DNA of 64,000 nucleotides, taken from NCBI GenBank assembly GCA_000181795.3, contig CM012953.1:16190019-16254018 (forward strand). The letters run 5' to 3'. Positions 9,799 to 21,999 of the stretch are shown in pieces (the stretch's first letter is position 1; the number at the start of each line of letters is the position of its first letter). This DNA is from Trichinella spiralis. Taxonomy: Eukaryota > Nematoda > Enoplea > Trichinellida > Trichinellidae. A model generated the notes under the pieces. That model did not search any database. It saw nothing but the letters and a program-made list of their open reading frames with translations, and was not told the origin of the DNA. Position numbers and translations under genes: made by a program.

Positions 9799-12700
9799 AT
9801 GTCTCAACAAAGTAAGTATTGTTGTTATATTATGTAAAATGTTGATCGTAGCATCGCTATTGTTGTTTGATTTTTAATTTTTCAAAAAGTGGTGGCTTAA
9901 CTGCAAAATATATTTGACCAAATCCATGAACCGCATGTTATTTCACCAACTGTTGAGCAATTTTTAATCACTGAATTATTTTTAGGCCAAGATACGAATT
10001 TAGCTGCAGATGAACTGTCGCAGTTGGGTTTAGTAAGTATTATTTAATGTTTTATTAAATTATTTCTTATTGTTGTTGTTGTTGATGCTTTTTTAGAAAG
10101 AATTAGTGAAGCGTCCTGGATACGGGACTGTTGGCAAGCCGATAAAATTAGCATGCAATTATTTTCCACTGATAAAATTACAGAAAGGTGATATTGTGGT
10201 TAACAGATATCACATCGACATACAACATCCGCGTTTAAAGTTGAATTGGTTCGATTCTAGTTAATTTGTTGTCAAGTTTTATTATAGTTTTAATGTGTTT
10301 TTATTTTCTGTTCAAGTGATGACAATCGTGACGTATTTTGGGCATATGTAGTGAAGCGTTCAGATATTTTTGGCGATCCATTTAAATTAGCGTACGATGG
10401 GAAGAGTACTTTGTTCACAGTTGAGAAATTACATTTGAAGCAAGTCGGTGAAACAGCAGATCCGGTTCGTTTTAAAAATTAATTCTGGAGTTTTATAAAT
10501 TGTAATTTTCAAATATGAATATTTGTATATTTTAAGGAAAAGTTTTCCTTCAAAACTGTTCGAGAAAATAAACCATCAGAGTTGTCTATTTTGATGAAAT
10601 TTACTGGTCTGGTTCACTTGGACTTCAGAAATGCAGAAGCCGGTTCGCTGGATGAACGTGAAAAGGGTCCAATTCAATTTTTGGATATATTGTTTGCACA
10701 AGGGCGTTCATCTCCATTATTTGAGTAAATTGCAGTTTAATAACAGTTTTAATTTATGAATTGGAATAATTTCAGATTGTCGAAATCATTCAAAGCAGTC
10801 AGGAATTCATTTTATTGCATTCCACAAGGTGCTGGTGTGGACGTGAAATATGGCATTGAATTATGGAGAGGCTTGTTCATTTCTGCGCGCGTAATTGATG
10901 GTTTTCGACCAGCGATTAATATTGATGGTGTGATGGAAATTGTTTTTCATTTCGGTGAAAAAAATTTTAATAATTGAAATGGATTTTAGTATCACACAGT
11001 TGCTTTTACAAGCGTCAGTCACTGATAAATTTGATTTGCGACATATTGAATGGTGATGAACGTGAAGTAAGATTTCATCCAAATCAGCTTAGATTGAATA
11101 CCCAACTTCAACCAGAACATTTGAACTTGTTGATACCAGAATTAAAAGGTAATCGTCATTGGAATATTTGAAATATATTTAAACATTATTTATTAATTTA
11201 GGGGTCTGCATTCATACAACACATCGAAATCAAGATCGAATTTATCGTATTAAAAATATACTCAGTACGGCAGTATCGATGAAATTCCAAAAAGATGGAA
11301 AAGAAATTTCAGTTGCGGAATATTTTCGTGATGTTTATGGGCCATTAAAGTATCCAAATTTGCCGTTGGTTGAAGTCGGCAGTAAATCAAAACCAATTTA
11401 TTTCCCAGTTGAAGTACAAAAAACGGACAATTGTTTCAACTTTTTTTTTAATACAATGAATTTATTTTGTCTAATTTAGCTTTGTCAAGTGGCAAACTGT
11501 CAAAGATACAACAAGAAATTGAAAGCGTGTCAAACGACTTCTATAATTCGAGTATGTTAATGATTTTAAATATTGATAATAATAATAATAATAAATTGTT
11601 ATATATTTAGTTTGCTTCGACGGACGCTCCTACTCGAATTCTAAAGTGTATGGACATGGTCAAGAAATCAAATTTCAATAATGATCCATTTTTGAAAAGT
11701 TTTGGCGTTCAAATTAAAGCGGAACCAATGATTGTTAATGGACGAGTTTTGCCTCCGCCTAGGTTGGAATATGGTAAAGGAAATGGAGGACGTGTAAATA
11801 AATAATAATTATTCATTTTGAAAAATATTTGTTTCATAATTTGTCCCATGTTTTTAGCAAATAATTCTTACACCAAAAGATGGAGCATGGAATTCGAATG
11901 AATTTAAATTTTTTGAATCTGCTTCTTGTGAATCATTTGGATTTGTATCGTTTCTACCACCACATAAAGCATCAATGTTACAGTGAGTATTGCAAAATTT
12001 CATTAATGAATCAAATTAGCTTTGTTGATTATTTGCTTGATTTTTAGGGAATTTTGTATGCAAATTGTCAGAACATGTCGTAGTACAGGAATTGAAATGC
12101 CGGACAGCCCAAAATTTTACGAACAAGCGCGAAAAAATGATACGGTAGAAATGGTATTGAAACGTATTGCTGACAAATGTGACAGAGATGGAATAAAATG
12201 TGATTTGGTATTTGTTGCGTTATATTCATCTGAACAATATGGTAATAATTATTTTGTTGTTATATGATGAAATTTATTTTATTAATGTTGAATGTATTTT
12301 TACCTTTTTTAAGCTCAAGTGAAATCTTGTGGTGATATCACTTTTGGATTGGTCACTCAGTGTGTATTACCGAAAACAATAAGCGATGTGGCAATAAAGA
12401 AGAGCTATTCGACGATGTTAAATATTGCGATGAAAATAAATATGAAAATTGGTGGCATCAATACAAAATTATTGGAAGATGAAATGTATGATATTGAATT
12501 GATGAATGCGTATGAAAAATTCTTGAATGGAAGTTTTTTGTTTAGTTTGGATAATTATTTGTATAAGAATAATGCATTGGTAATTGGTGTGGATGTGGTT
12601 CATCCATCAGCTGTGGAAACGCATTTACCATCAATAGCTTCGGTGGGTATTATTCATGTTATTGTAACTTCAAATTATTGAAGGAATGTTTTTGATTTGA

Positions 12701-13662
12701 AGGTTGTTGGAAATGTGGATACAAAAGTGACGAAATTTCATGCTTCGGTGAAACTACAACCAGCGAAGCAAGAACTGATCACCGGATTTATCGAACAATT
12801 TTCTGAACGTTTACTGGAATATCTTGATGTTAATGGTACGGCTCCGAAAAATATTATTGTTTATCGAGATGGAGTATCCGAAGGTCAATTTATGCAGGTG
12901 AAATTGTGTTGTATCATTAATTAAAGCAAAGTAAAAATTTATTTTTTTAAAAAGGTTTTGGAAGAAGAACTGCCTGCTCTTCGTAGGGCTTGCAAATCAT
13001 TTGCAACAAATTACCAGCCGTTGATTACGTTTATTGTGGTTCAAAAGCGACATCATGCTCGATTTTTTTGTTGTGATGAAGCTGCAGCACGAGGACGCGG
13101 GAAAAACATCCCTGCTGGTACTGTTATCGATAGAGTAGTGACATCTCCTGATGAATATGATTTCTTTTTGTGCAGTCATCATGGAATTCAAGTATGACTT
13201 TGTGAAATGTTTTGAATCTTTATTATTAATATTATTTGAATTGCAGGGAACTAGTAGACCGACGCGATATCATGTGCTGTTTGATGAAAGCAACATGGAT
13301 GCGAATGTCATGCAATCGATTACATACTATTTATGCCATCTGTATGGTAGATGTGCTCGTTCTGTCAGTATACCAGCACCAGTATATTTTGCAGATTTAG
13401 TTTGCGCCCGTGCTCGTTATCATGTTCTTGCAGCGTTGTAAGTTTGATTAATTAACTTATTTAAAAATGAATGAATTATTGGTTTTTATTTTTTAGAAAT
13501 TCTGGTCTAGTGGAAAAGTATTCTGATGAAGACAGTAATAGTAGTAGTGGTAGTAGTAGTAGTAGTAGTAGTTCCAGCAGTAAAGCCGAATCCGTGAAAA
13601 CAGAATTGTCTAATATAATTGCACTTCACAAAAGAGTTAAAAGAATCATGTACTTTGCATGA
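9799..13662 (+). CDS. Argonaute protein (AGO subfamily), DEDD tetrad
   Basis: Small-RNA-guided silencing protein, 917 aa from 17 exons: 9799-9811, 9986-10032, 10097-10239, 10317-10464, 10537-10724, 10776-10927, 10990-11148, 11202-11413, 11480-11551, 11611-11793, 11858-11982, 12048-12241, 12314-12642, 12703-12897, 12955-13191, 13247-13437, 13497-13662 (2754 nt). All introns are GT-AG and phase-consistent. Order: N domain ([17 protein letters not shown]), PAZ ([18 protein letters not shown]), MID, then PIWI with [21 protein letters not shown] and [15 protein letters not shown]. The protein ends in MYFA, the AGO hallmark, after a serine-rich stretch. Catalytic positions are D639, E679, D711 and D849. 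The fourth residue is Asp in YFADLV, where animal AGOs have His (YYAHLV). DEDD is used by some bacterial Argonautes, so slicing is possible but unproven. The 13-nt first exon is the least certain part. Confidence 0.95.
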
Positions 13663-15638
13663 TCTATATCAACGATGGAAGCGTATTTTAGTCTAGTATA
13701 TTGTTTAGTATTCATTTGTAAGCACTAAATATATTTGTGTTTGTTTTCGTGTTGTATTTATTTCTGTCTCTGTGTGTGTGTCCATGCGTGTATTTCTTAA
13801 TGTGTTTTTAGATTATAGCTTTTCGTTTCACACAGTCGTGATAAAGAAAATCAGTATACATCATGTAATGAGGATGGTTCAATATCTGTGCATTATACTT
13901 CTTATGATCAGTTCATTATACCATTCATATTAAATGTATAATATTGAGGTGAAGATGTTTGTTTGCATGAAAAATAAAAGAGATGGGAAACAAATATTTA
14001 CGTATGATTAAGTAAGTAAAGAGTTGGAGAAAATTGTTATCAGAGTTTTAAATGTGAAATATGTGGACAGTTTCGAAATATTTTGTTATTCTTGATGCTT
14101 AATATGTTTAACAGCACTATAATTTTTCCGTCCAATGCTTGCGCTATTGGTGCAATCCTAACCATTATGAATATGAGTTGTATTTCAAGGATCATCGTTT
14201 AATTGCATGGGAAAAGCAGCAAAGTATCTAAAATTGTTGAAATAAATTTATGACGCAAAAGTACTTGTTCATACATAAATAAATGAAGAAAGTCAATGAA
14301 TAAAATGTGCGTGTGTTTGTCTATGAACAGTACTGTTTTCTGAAGGCTTCATCTATAGCTAATTGTAGATATTTTTTCTCATATTTGCTTGTTGATTTTT
14401 GATGACCATTAACGAGCAAGTTGATAACCATTTTCTAAGGAAAAAATGAAATTAAAGTTTGAATTTTACTTTGTCGTGAGAAACCAATTTGTTTGTTTTA
14501 TTATTTCATGGAAATATCTCAAATCAAAATTGCCGTCTTCATTATTTTTGTGATTGAAATTTGTAGATATCAGAAAGATAATATTGCTTACTGTTGAGTT
14601 TTCTTTCAGGTTTATATACTTTTGAATATAATTAACTTTCATTTTTTATAATACAGTCGAAAACACCAATTCATATAATAAAAATCTGTATATTAGAAAA
14701 TGAAAATTAGTTGTCATTAGCTTAAAAAATTTTAGCCAGTGGCGTATTAAATTTATGAAAAGAATCATAAAGAGAAGGAATATTAGCGTTAGACGCATTT
14801 GAAAAAAGGATTTAGCTGGCAGACCAGCAGAAGAATCCAGTGATGTATAAATCACAGTGAACATTAGAATTATTGGTATAATTGTTATGAGAAATTTTAT
14901 ATTACTGACAAGCATAAAAACGATGAATAGTAATATCAATATTACATGAAAAGCCAATCCCAGGAATGAAAGGTTAGTATGAGATGTATTTCCTGGAATT
15001 GTGATTCGTTACTCCTGCACGATGTTGCATCCGTCAAGCATTTGATTTATTACATTTATACTGGTGCGTCGGCAAATTTGTAAGAAGCGTGTCGAAGCTG
15101 ATGACATGCACGGTAATAAAGATCAAAGTGAATGTTTAGAATTCAAAGTTATGATGATGGAAATAATTTTCGTCGCTGTTCTACTTTATGCAGCTGCCAG
15201 TGTTGTAACATTTAAGCATTTGATTTATTACTTTGGCAATCAATTATAATGCTATGATCATACAAATGAGAATTAAATGGAAATAATAAGTTAACAATTT
15301 TATTCTGAAAGTGCAATTTGATATTTCAACTGTCACTTTGCAAAATTTATCTTAAGCTGGGTTAAAGATTTTCTTGCAGTTATTTCCTACATAACAAGTT
15401 AAATTCATATTTTGTCAGAAATTAATGCAAAGCAGCAATTATTGATATTAATTATTTAATAAAATATGAACTTTATCATTTTTACATTCAAATAACTGTT
15501 TGAAATTTTATATATTGTGTAGAGTTGAGAATAATCAAAAAGCTTTTGAATAATGAAGTATTAACCATGACAATATAATAATTAAATTAACAGTTAACGG
15601 ATAAACGGATTAGTAGTAGCAAATAATGATGATGGCAG
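13663..15638. other. Intergenic region with Argonaute 3' UTR
   Basis: Holds the Argonaute 3' UTR (first AATAAA near 13973) and AT-rich spacer. At 15036 and again at 15213 the word AAGCATTTGATTTATTAC occurs; the second copy marks the edge of homology with the REEP copy 1 segment. A hydrophobic open frame at 14646-14957 (-) is not convincing as a gene. Confidence 0.6.
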
Positions 15639-16560
15639 TCATTCAGCAGTCCATTGAACTGCAGTTATACCGCCAGATAGAAGATGACTGTAGCGAGGTT
15701 GGGAAAACTTTTCATACAATGCTGCAGCTCCAAGGCAGCTTGGAGTGAAAAGCCAAACGAAGAAAACGCATTTCAGCGGCCAATAGATTGGTATAATGAA
15801 AGATATGCATTCAGCAAAATAATCAGCAAATCGAAAGTAGCCAAAAATCACCCAATAAAACATCCACTGCATCCAGTTGACGTTTTCACTTGATTGTATC
15901 TCTATTAATGTCTTCATTGCTGGATAACCAATGCATATGCAATTGCACAGTAATCCTGCACCAGGGCTAACAATCAAAAGCACACAAATCACAATTGCTA
16001 GCATCACCGCAGCTTGGTAACGACTTTTGCCAGTTTTTTGTTCAATTTTAGCAAACAGTTTTCCAGCAAATCTGCTTTCATCACCGATAACATTCCAAAT
16101 ATCATTGCGAATATTTTGAAAAATTTGGGCCATTTTTCAAGCAACCCAACAACCAACAAGCAGTCAGATTGAAGCAAGCAAAGGAAACTAATTGCTGTTT
16201 TGCATAGCTATTTGCATTATTTAAAACTTTAAACAAAGTATTTTAAGTTCGAAAAATAACTTTAAATTTAACTTAAACTTGGCTTATTTTAAAGATATTA
16301 AATGTCTACATCATTTATTTTAATGACATATAAATGTGATTTATAAAAATAGTAAAATTGCAGTTGTAAAAATTAATAATCACTCGTTTAATCGTTTGAA
16401 TTAGTTTTTTTCATTAAAAAAAATGCTTATTGATAGCGCCTGATGAGTATGTAATAAGTCAAGTTTTGTGATTGTGATTATGAACAGCGAATGTGATTGA
16501 TTTGGTACACGCTGATTGTTCTTTTTCACAAATACAATTAATCCTCGCTTAGCATTTTTT
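15213..16560. repeat. Duplicated segment carrying REEP copy 2
   Basis: Second copy of the segment at 5030-6340, in the same orientation. It lacks any MULE sequence at its downstream edge, so it shows the arrangement without a MULE and helps date the inverted repeat at 1-5235 relative to this duplication. Confidence 0.85.
15639..16133 (-). CDS. REEP5/Yop1-like ER-shaping protein, copy 2
   Basis: Intact 164-aa single-exon paralogue of the gene at 5444-5938, about 84% identical by eye. The N-terminal 49 residues differ at only three positions; changes cluster in the loop after the first hairpin (ENVNWMQW against ENANCKQW) and in the last 25 residues. Both copies keep YPAMKTLIE, YFAECISFIIPIYWPLK and the start context AAAAATGGC. 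The conserved frame with scattered replacements suggests both are still coding genes. Known role of the family: ER tubule curvature and membrane-protein trafficking. No intron seen. Confidence 0.9.
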   Translation of the reverse strand: MAQIFQNIRNDIWNVIGDESRFAGKLFAKIEQKTGKSRYQAAVMLAIVICVLLIVSPGAGLLCNCICIGYPAMKTLIEIQSSENVNWMQWMFYWVIFGYFRFADYFAECISFIIPIYWPLKCVFFVWLFTPSCLGAAALYEKFSQPRYSHLLSGGITAVQWTAE

Positions 16561-17474
16561 GCATTATATTCACATATGCATTACGGTTTTATTATAAAAT
16601 GTGCAATAAATTACTTCACTGATGCTAAATATACAAATTAGCATTGGACTTGTAGACCCAATTTTGATGTGAAGAAAATTTAGCATGTAAATAGTACTTT
16701 TCCAATTCTAGAAATAACAGTAGCTTCAAAGTGAATCACACAAAGATAAAAGATTGTAATCAGTCGATTAATTAATTAATGTAATGTAATTAATGCCAAT
16801 CAGAAGACGTTGAAATGCTGTTGTTGAGAAGCCAGTATCCGTTTTTGGTTGTTCTGCCCACTTTTGTGTGCAAAAAATGGAATGAAGAAAATTTTCAGTT
16901 TACAGAAAGCTGTCGTATTTCTTGTCAAGAAATGCACATTCAATAATATTTAATTTAAATGCAGTATTTCAACGCACGCTGTTACTATAAATTCAAATTT
17001 ATTGACTGACAAGTTAAATATTTTCTCCTGGTTCGTGAATAAACAAATTTCTAATTTTAGTCGAATTTTGAGCGGAATAAAATTTATTACTTTCACATTT
17101 ATAATAAATGAATTGTTTGATTATTGAACACAGCGCATAAAGTTTCGAGCGTTGCCGATTTTCACAAAAACAATAATTTTAACATTTCAACTTTCATCAT
17201 TCAGCGTGAAATAAGTGACAAAGCACCACAAGCAAAAAAAAACAAACATATTTTAAAAATCTAGAATATTTCGTTCTTATTATATGAAATTGCGTCATGA
17301 AAATAAAATAAATATAATGAATATGAATGATCAGAAGAAATTTGTATCATTCAATTCATTCGAATGCGCTAAGTCAAACTGAAATTAAAATTATCAAAAA
17401 ACAAGTATTAATATAAAAGTATAAATAATTTAAATAATTATTCAAAAATAAATAAAGGAGAGAAAATATATTGT
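16134..17474. other. Intergenic, no gene seen
   Basis: AT-rich spacer. The first 430 bases belong to the REEP duplication. The remainder contains no convincing frame or RNA gene; the stretch just below 17475 is presumably the 3' UTR of the minus-strand succinyl-CoA ligase gene. Confidence 0.6.
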
Positions 17475-19552
17475 CTAATGTGCTCCCGGTTGACCATGAT
17501 ATATATGACGAGCAAGTGAAATGCCCATCTGAGCCGGTGACATGACAACCGTCACGCCGGCTTCTTTCAGTGCTTCAATCTTATGCGCTGCGGTTCCTTT
17601 GCCGCCGCTAATGATTGCACCAGCGTGTCCCATCCTTCGTCCAGGTGGGGCAGTCACACCGGCAATAAATGATACAACTGGCTTTGCATTAGCTCCCTGA
17701 AATTTCGAATGTTTCAAATTGAAAAATAATTATTAATTTTTTACGGTATTGTTGATTTTCAAAAATTCGGCTGCTCTTTCTTCAGCACTACCACCAATTT
17801 CACCGATCAGTATGATTCCTGTTGGCAGAAGCAAATACAAGCAATCAAACAGAAACCAATGCAAGTGGTAAAAATAAATTTCATTAATTTAATCTACATA
17901 CATGACTTGTGAAAAAATAAGATCCATGAATAAATTATTTATACGTCATTACCTCGAGTTTCTGGATCTTGTAAGAAAAGATCTAAGCAATCAACAAAAT
18001 TTGTGCCATTGAATGGATCGCCACCGATTCCAACGCAAAGTGTCTGTCCAAGACCAACGTCCGTGGTCTGCTGTACAGCTTCGTACGTCAAAGTACCAGA
18101 TCTTGATACAATTCCTTCAAAAATTGGCATTATACGTACTATTTCAAATTAATTTTTAATCATCATTGCAAGTATTATTACCAACACAACCTGGCTGATG
18201 AATATGGCCTGGCATTATTCCAATTTTGCATTCATTAGGCTAAAAATGCAACGCTTCTTATATATATATATATATATATAAATATACATTTAGAACAGCT
18301 TAAATTTATGCTCTGCTAAAAGAAAATGCATTATCAAATTTTCCTATTCACTTTCTTTTGAACAACGAATTTAAAACCATCAGAATAAATAAAATGATAA
18401 AACAGTCGCGCTTACTCTAATTAAGCCGGGACAATTCGGACCGACCAGTCGACAGTCGGATTGTTTCAGAAGTTTTTGCTTCACTTTCACCATATCCAGC
18501 TGCGGAATCCCTTCGGTTATGACGACAATCAAAGGAACTTTGGCATCAATCGCTTCGTGAATAGCATCCGCTGAAGCTTGAGCAGGTACGTACAAAATGG
18601 TCGCGTCGGCTCCTGTCTCTTTCACAGCCTACGGGTGGAAATTTGGTTGAAATTGAAATTCAAAAAAGCAAAACAAAATACAACAATTTCAACATCCTCA
18701 CCTCCTCAACCGAACCGAATACTGGCAAATTTAAATGCTTGGTACCAGCTTTGGTCGGCGAAACACCACCGACAATTTTGGTACCGTAATCCAACATTTG
18801 ACGACAATGGAAAGTTGCCTGATAAAAAATTTGCAAATAATATATTAATATTTAATACAATCAAAAAAATAGCTACATTATATTCGAAACGTGTTCCAAC
18901 TTCAATAAATAAGTGAAAAGTAAAAATTATGTAAAAAAATCAATTAACAAAATAAAACAACTGCGCTGCTGTTCATGCTCAGACATTTTGCTTCATAAAG
19001 CAAAAAAAAAACGCTGAGCATTTCAAAAATTAAATTCAAAATAATTCAGCGTAAAATTCAAAAACAGCTGCCATATTGAATTACTACTTACTCTCAGCTG
19101 AAGAATACTTTCAGCATTTTCAATCTGTCATATTGAAACTTTAATATTTTTAAATTAATTTCATATCCACTCCCCTCACTTTGCACATTTATGAATCGAT
19201 GCATTTTTGTGTATTTTTTGTCCATGAAATGAATGGTAACAGCAAGTACAATTGAAAACGTCACATTAAAAAGTTTCCCAGACATTATAAAATTGATTGA
19301 GTTTTAAAATTTTCAAAATAAAAAAAAAGTTCTTAGCAATAAAATTATATTCTTACTTGCTTTCCGGTGAAACCTTGACAAATAACTTTCGTTTCATGAC
19401 CAATTTTCAAAAATTTTCTCGTTTCACTGTACAAAAATCGATGAAAGTCTAAACAGCGTCATGGAAATAAACAAACTTTGACAGATTATGCTACCTTTGC
19501 TTCGATGTTGGTTTCCATTCAAAAATCTACGAAAAAGGAGTCGAGACGCCAT
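17475..19552 (-). CDS. SUCLG1: Succinyl-CoA ligase alpha subunit, mitochondrial
   Basis: Alpha subunit of the TCA-cycle enzyme interconverting succinyl-CoA and succinate with ATP or GTP formation. Eight exons in transcript order: 19552-19495, 19448-19357, 18818-18702, 18628-18416, 18239-18182, 18114-17953, 17818-17745, 17696-17475 (996 nt, 331 aa). The N-terminus [12 protein letters not shown] is a basic mitochondrial presequence. The CoA-binding Rossmann fold starts at [22 protein letters not shown] and [12 protein letters not shown] follow. The phosphorylated histidine lies in RRMGHAGAI in the last exon. For the sixth exon I chose the acceptor at 18115, because the upstream one (near 18137) would insert several residues into the conserved PGCVGIVSRSG stretch. 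The third intron is long (18819-19356) and appears empty. Confidence 0.95.
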
Positions 19553-20598
19553 AATAATCTGAAATGAGAAGAACACTGAAAAAGCACATTCAAAGCATCT
19601 GAATGTTACTTCTCCGCTAATAAAACTAAGCACTAAAAGCAGAATATGACAAAAATTATCCAATCATGAAATAATACTGACAAAACAAATATTTATATTA
19701 ATCTATCTTTAGTTCTTCTTTTCAAAAAAATCAAACATTGCAAAATACGCAGAGTTGCATTTGTTCTCAAATATGACTAGCTTATGATTTAAAAAAAATT
19801 ATCATCATTACAAACCATTCTAACGGAGTGAAGACAAAAAATGTACCTACAGTATTAGAAACTAATAAAGTCGAACAACATGCATGCAGCAAGCTTCCTC
19901 TTCTCAATAAGGATACTGTATTCAACAAAGAAATAAAGAAATGCATGTAGCAATACTAAAAAGACCTTCACCATTGTCAAACACTGTCGAAAGTAAAATA
20001 TTGTAAAATTAAAAAATAAATGTAGAAATTTAATTATAAAACAGAATAAGGTAAATTTTAAAATTTAAGAATTCAGAGATCTTACCTATTATTTTTCAAA
20101 AAACATCGTTGCTGATTTCTTGAAATAATTGCCTCGATGCAGATTGCTAAGATTAATCTGTTTATTAACTAAACGACTTGAATTTTGATGATTTCAAAGC
20201 AAAGTATATTATTAATAAGTTATTTGAATTTAATTTAAAATTTAATTATTTAATAATTTTGAATGATTAATAAATTGTATTTATTATAAAAAGTGTAATG
20301 GAAATTTACTTTTTCAGATATACTGATAACAAATTTTATATTTGAAACAGGCAAATAGTTTCAAATTATTTATTGCAGCACTGAATAAGTAATCCAAAAT
20401 ACAGAACTAATATAGTGATAGTGAGTAAATGGCATTTTACTAAAAATTGCGAAGATTTGTTCCGTTAATTAGAAAAGAAAATAAGTTCATAATCATAGAT
20501 TGTAATACAAACAGAAGCATTTTAGGCAGAATGCAATTTTTGGAATATACCGTGGTATTACTTCAAAACAAAAAGAATATATAAATATGGACAGAAAT
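19553..20598. other. Intergenic, no gene seen
   Basis: AT-rich region between the start of the succinyl-CoA ligase gene and the end of the LIM gene, both on the minus strand. It contains the ligase promoter/5' UTR and the LIM 3' flank by position. No recognisable feature otherwise. Confidence 0.55.
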
Positions 20599-21480
20599 TT
20601 AAAATGTGCCAGTTTTCCATTCATCCATCGCCGTATCGTATGCCTGAAAAGAATACACTTTTGCATATTCAAATAAACAAAATAAAATAAAAAGTAAAAA
20701 ATATATGGTTTGTGTGTATTATTTTGAAAAATAAAATAACGCATACTTGTTGAACAAAACAATCAGAATGCCATTCACAATTTAGCGCTGTGATGTAGTG
20801 ACCAGTGATTGGGCGCTTGCATCCGTGGCATGTGGGTGTAAAATTTGTAAAATAATCTTTGTGGCAAAATGCACGACCGTCTTTTTCGTGAAAAATTTCT
20901 TCTCCAATTGGTCGACCACATTTAGCACAGTAGAAATGTTCCGGATGCCAAGTTTGATCCAAAGCGGTAATGCATTTCTGAAATTGCAGAACACACTGTG
21001 CGTGGGATTGAAAAAAAAGAATCAATCTTGAAATACTTCTTTTATTGGAGTATTACAGTAAGCACAGCGGGGTGAGAACAATCTGTGATAATCGTGTTCG
21101 CAATAAATGCTGCCGGATCTTTCGTAAAAATTACGATGAGCTAGCCGTTCGCCGCAATGGGCGCAGACGAAGTGTTCTTCGTGCCACATTTTACCCAAAG
21201 CAATTGCAACCTGAACATCACAAAGAAGAAAAATTAATTTGCATATGTAATTGTATATTGCAACTTTGAACGCTAAACTTACTTGACCGACGATCGATTT
21301 TTTGCATGCTTCGCATTCTTCATTGGAGACGTTATTAATTCCATATCTGGCCAAGTCGTTTTGTATTGAGTCTGAATTTGAATTTGTCATCGAATCGTTG
21401 AAATCAATTCGGACGTGTTTTGCCCCTTTAAAGCTGCCAAACACTGGTGAATTGGTTCCTTCAACACTATGCTGAGACAT
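20599..21480 (-). CDS. Paxillin-like LIM protein, truncated in LIM3
   Basis: Focal-adhesion type LIM adaptor. Exons in transcript order: 21480-21283, 21210-21037, 20977-20747, 20643-20599; 215 aa. LIM1 runs from [11 protein letters not shown] through [11 protein letters not shown] to [17 protein letters not shown]2 is [11 protein letters not shown] through [16 protein letters not shown]3 begins [10 protein letters not shown] and reaches WHSDCFVQQ, but the Cys pair of the second finger is missing, and after 14 more residues ([14 protein letters not shown]) a stop occurs. Paxillins have four LIM domains, so LIM3's second half and LIM4 are absent. The 54-residue N-terminal part shows no clear LD motif. 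The start is the first ATG of an exon preceded by an acceptor-like CAG, so upstream exons or trans-splicing remain possible. The last short exon is inferred from phase and splice sites. Confidence 0.82.
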
Positions 21481-21967
21481 ATCTGTTCAGCTAATAAAAG
21501 AAAAGTTGTAATACTTATAAAATAAAAACAACTGTTGAATGATTGTTAAATTTTGATTAAAACTGATGAAAAAATTGTAGTTGAGATTGATTAAATATGT
21601 TTGCATTTACAAAACTCCATTTGTTTTTGTATATGTATAAAAATTTGCAATAAACAAAAATGTCATCAGAAATTATGTTTAAAATTTTAATTCTTGCCAT
21701 TGTAAAAAAGCTTCAAATAGGAAAATTTTTATAGCAATTGATCATAATGGTTTTTATTATAATGCACAAATGCATAAACTTTGAACAACTGAAATGTTTT
21801 AAAATAAACAAAAAAAGAAACAAAATATTAAATTTTTTTTTAAAAGCAATTTATTAAGATTATGAAAAGGAAATATTAATCAATGATGAAGATGATTAAA
21901 ATATTATAAATTTGAATAATCATGCAACAAATATGGTTGTGTTGTTTATTGGTGGTTGATTCATCAA

Positions 21968-21999
<32 letters not shown>

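Noticed and set aside
10243-10260. tRNA T-arm-like word GGTTCGATTC
   Set aside because: No matching acceptor or D arm nearby; it falls at an Argonaute exon-intron boundary.
14646-14957. Hydrophobic minus-strand frame of about 103 codons
   Set aside because: Rich in Leu, Ile, Phe as expected from AT-rich sequence, with no family signature, no good start context and no splice partner. A PRA1-like membrane protein was considered but no motif supports it.
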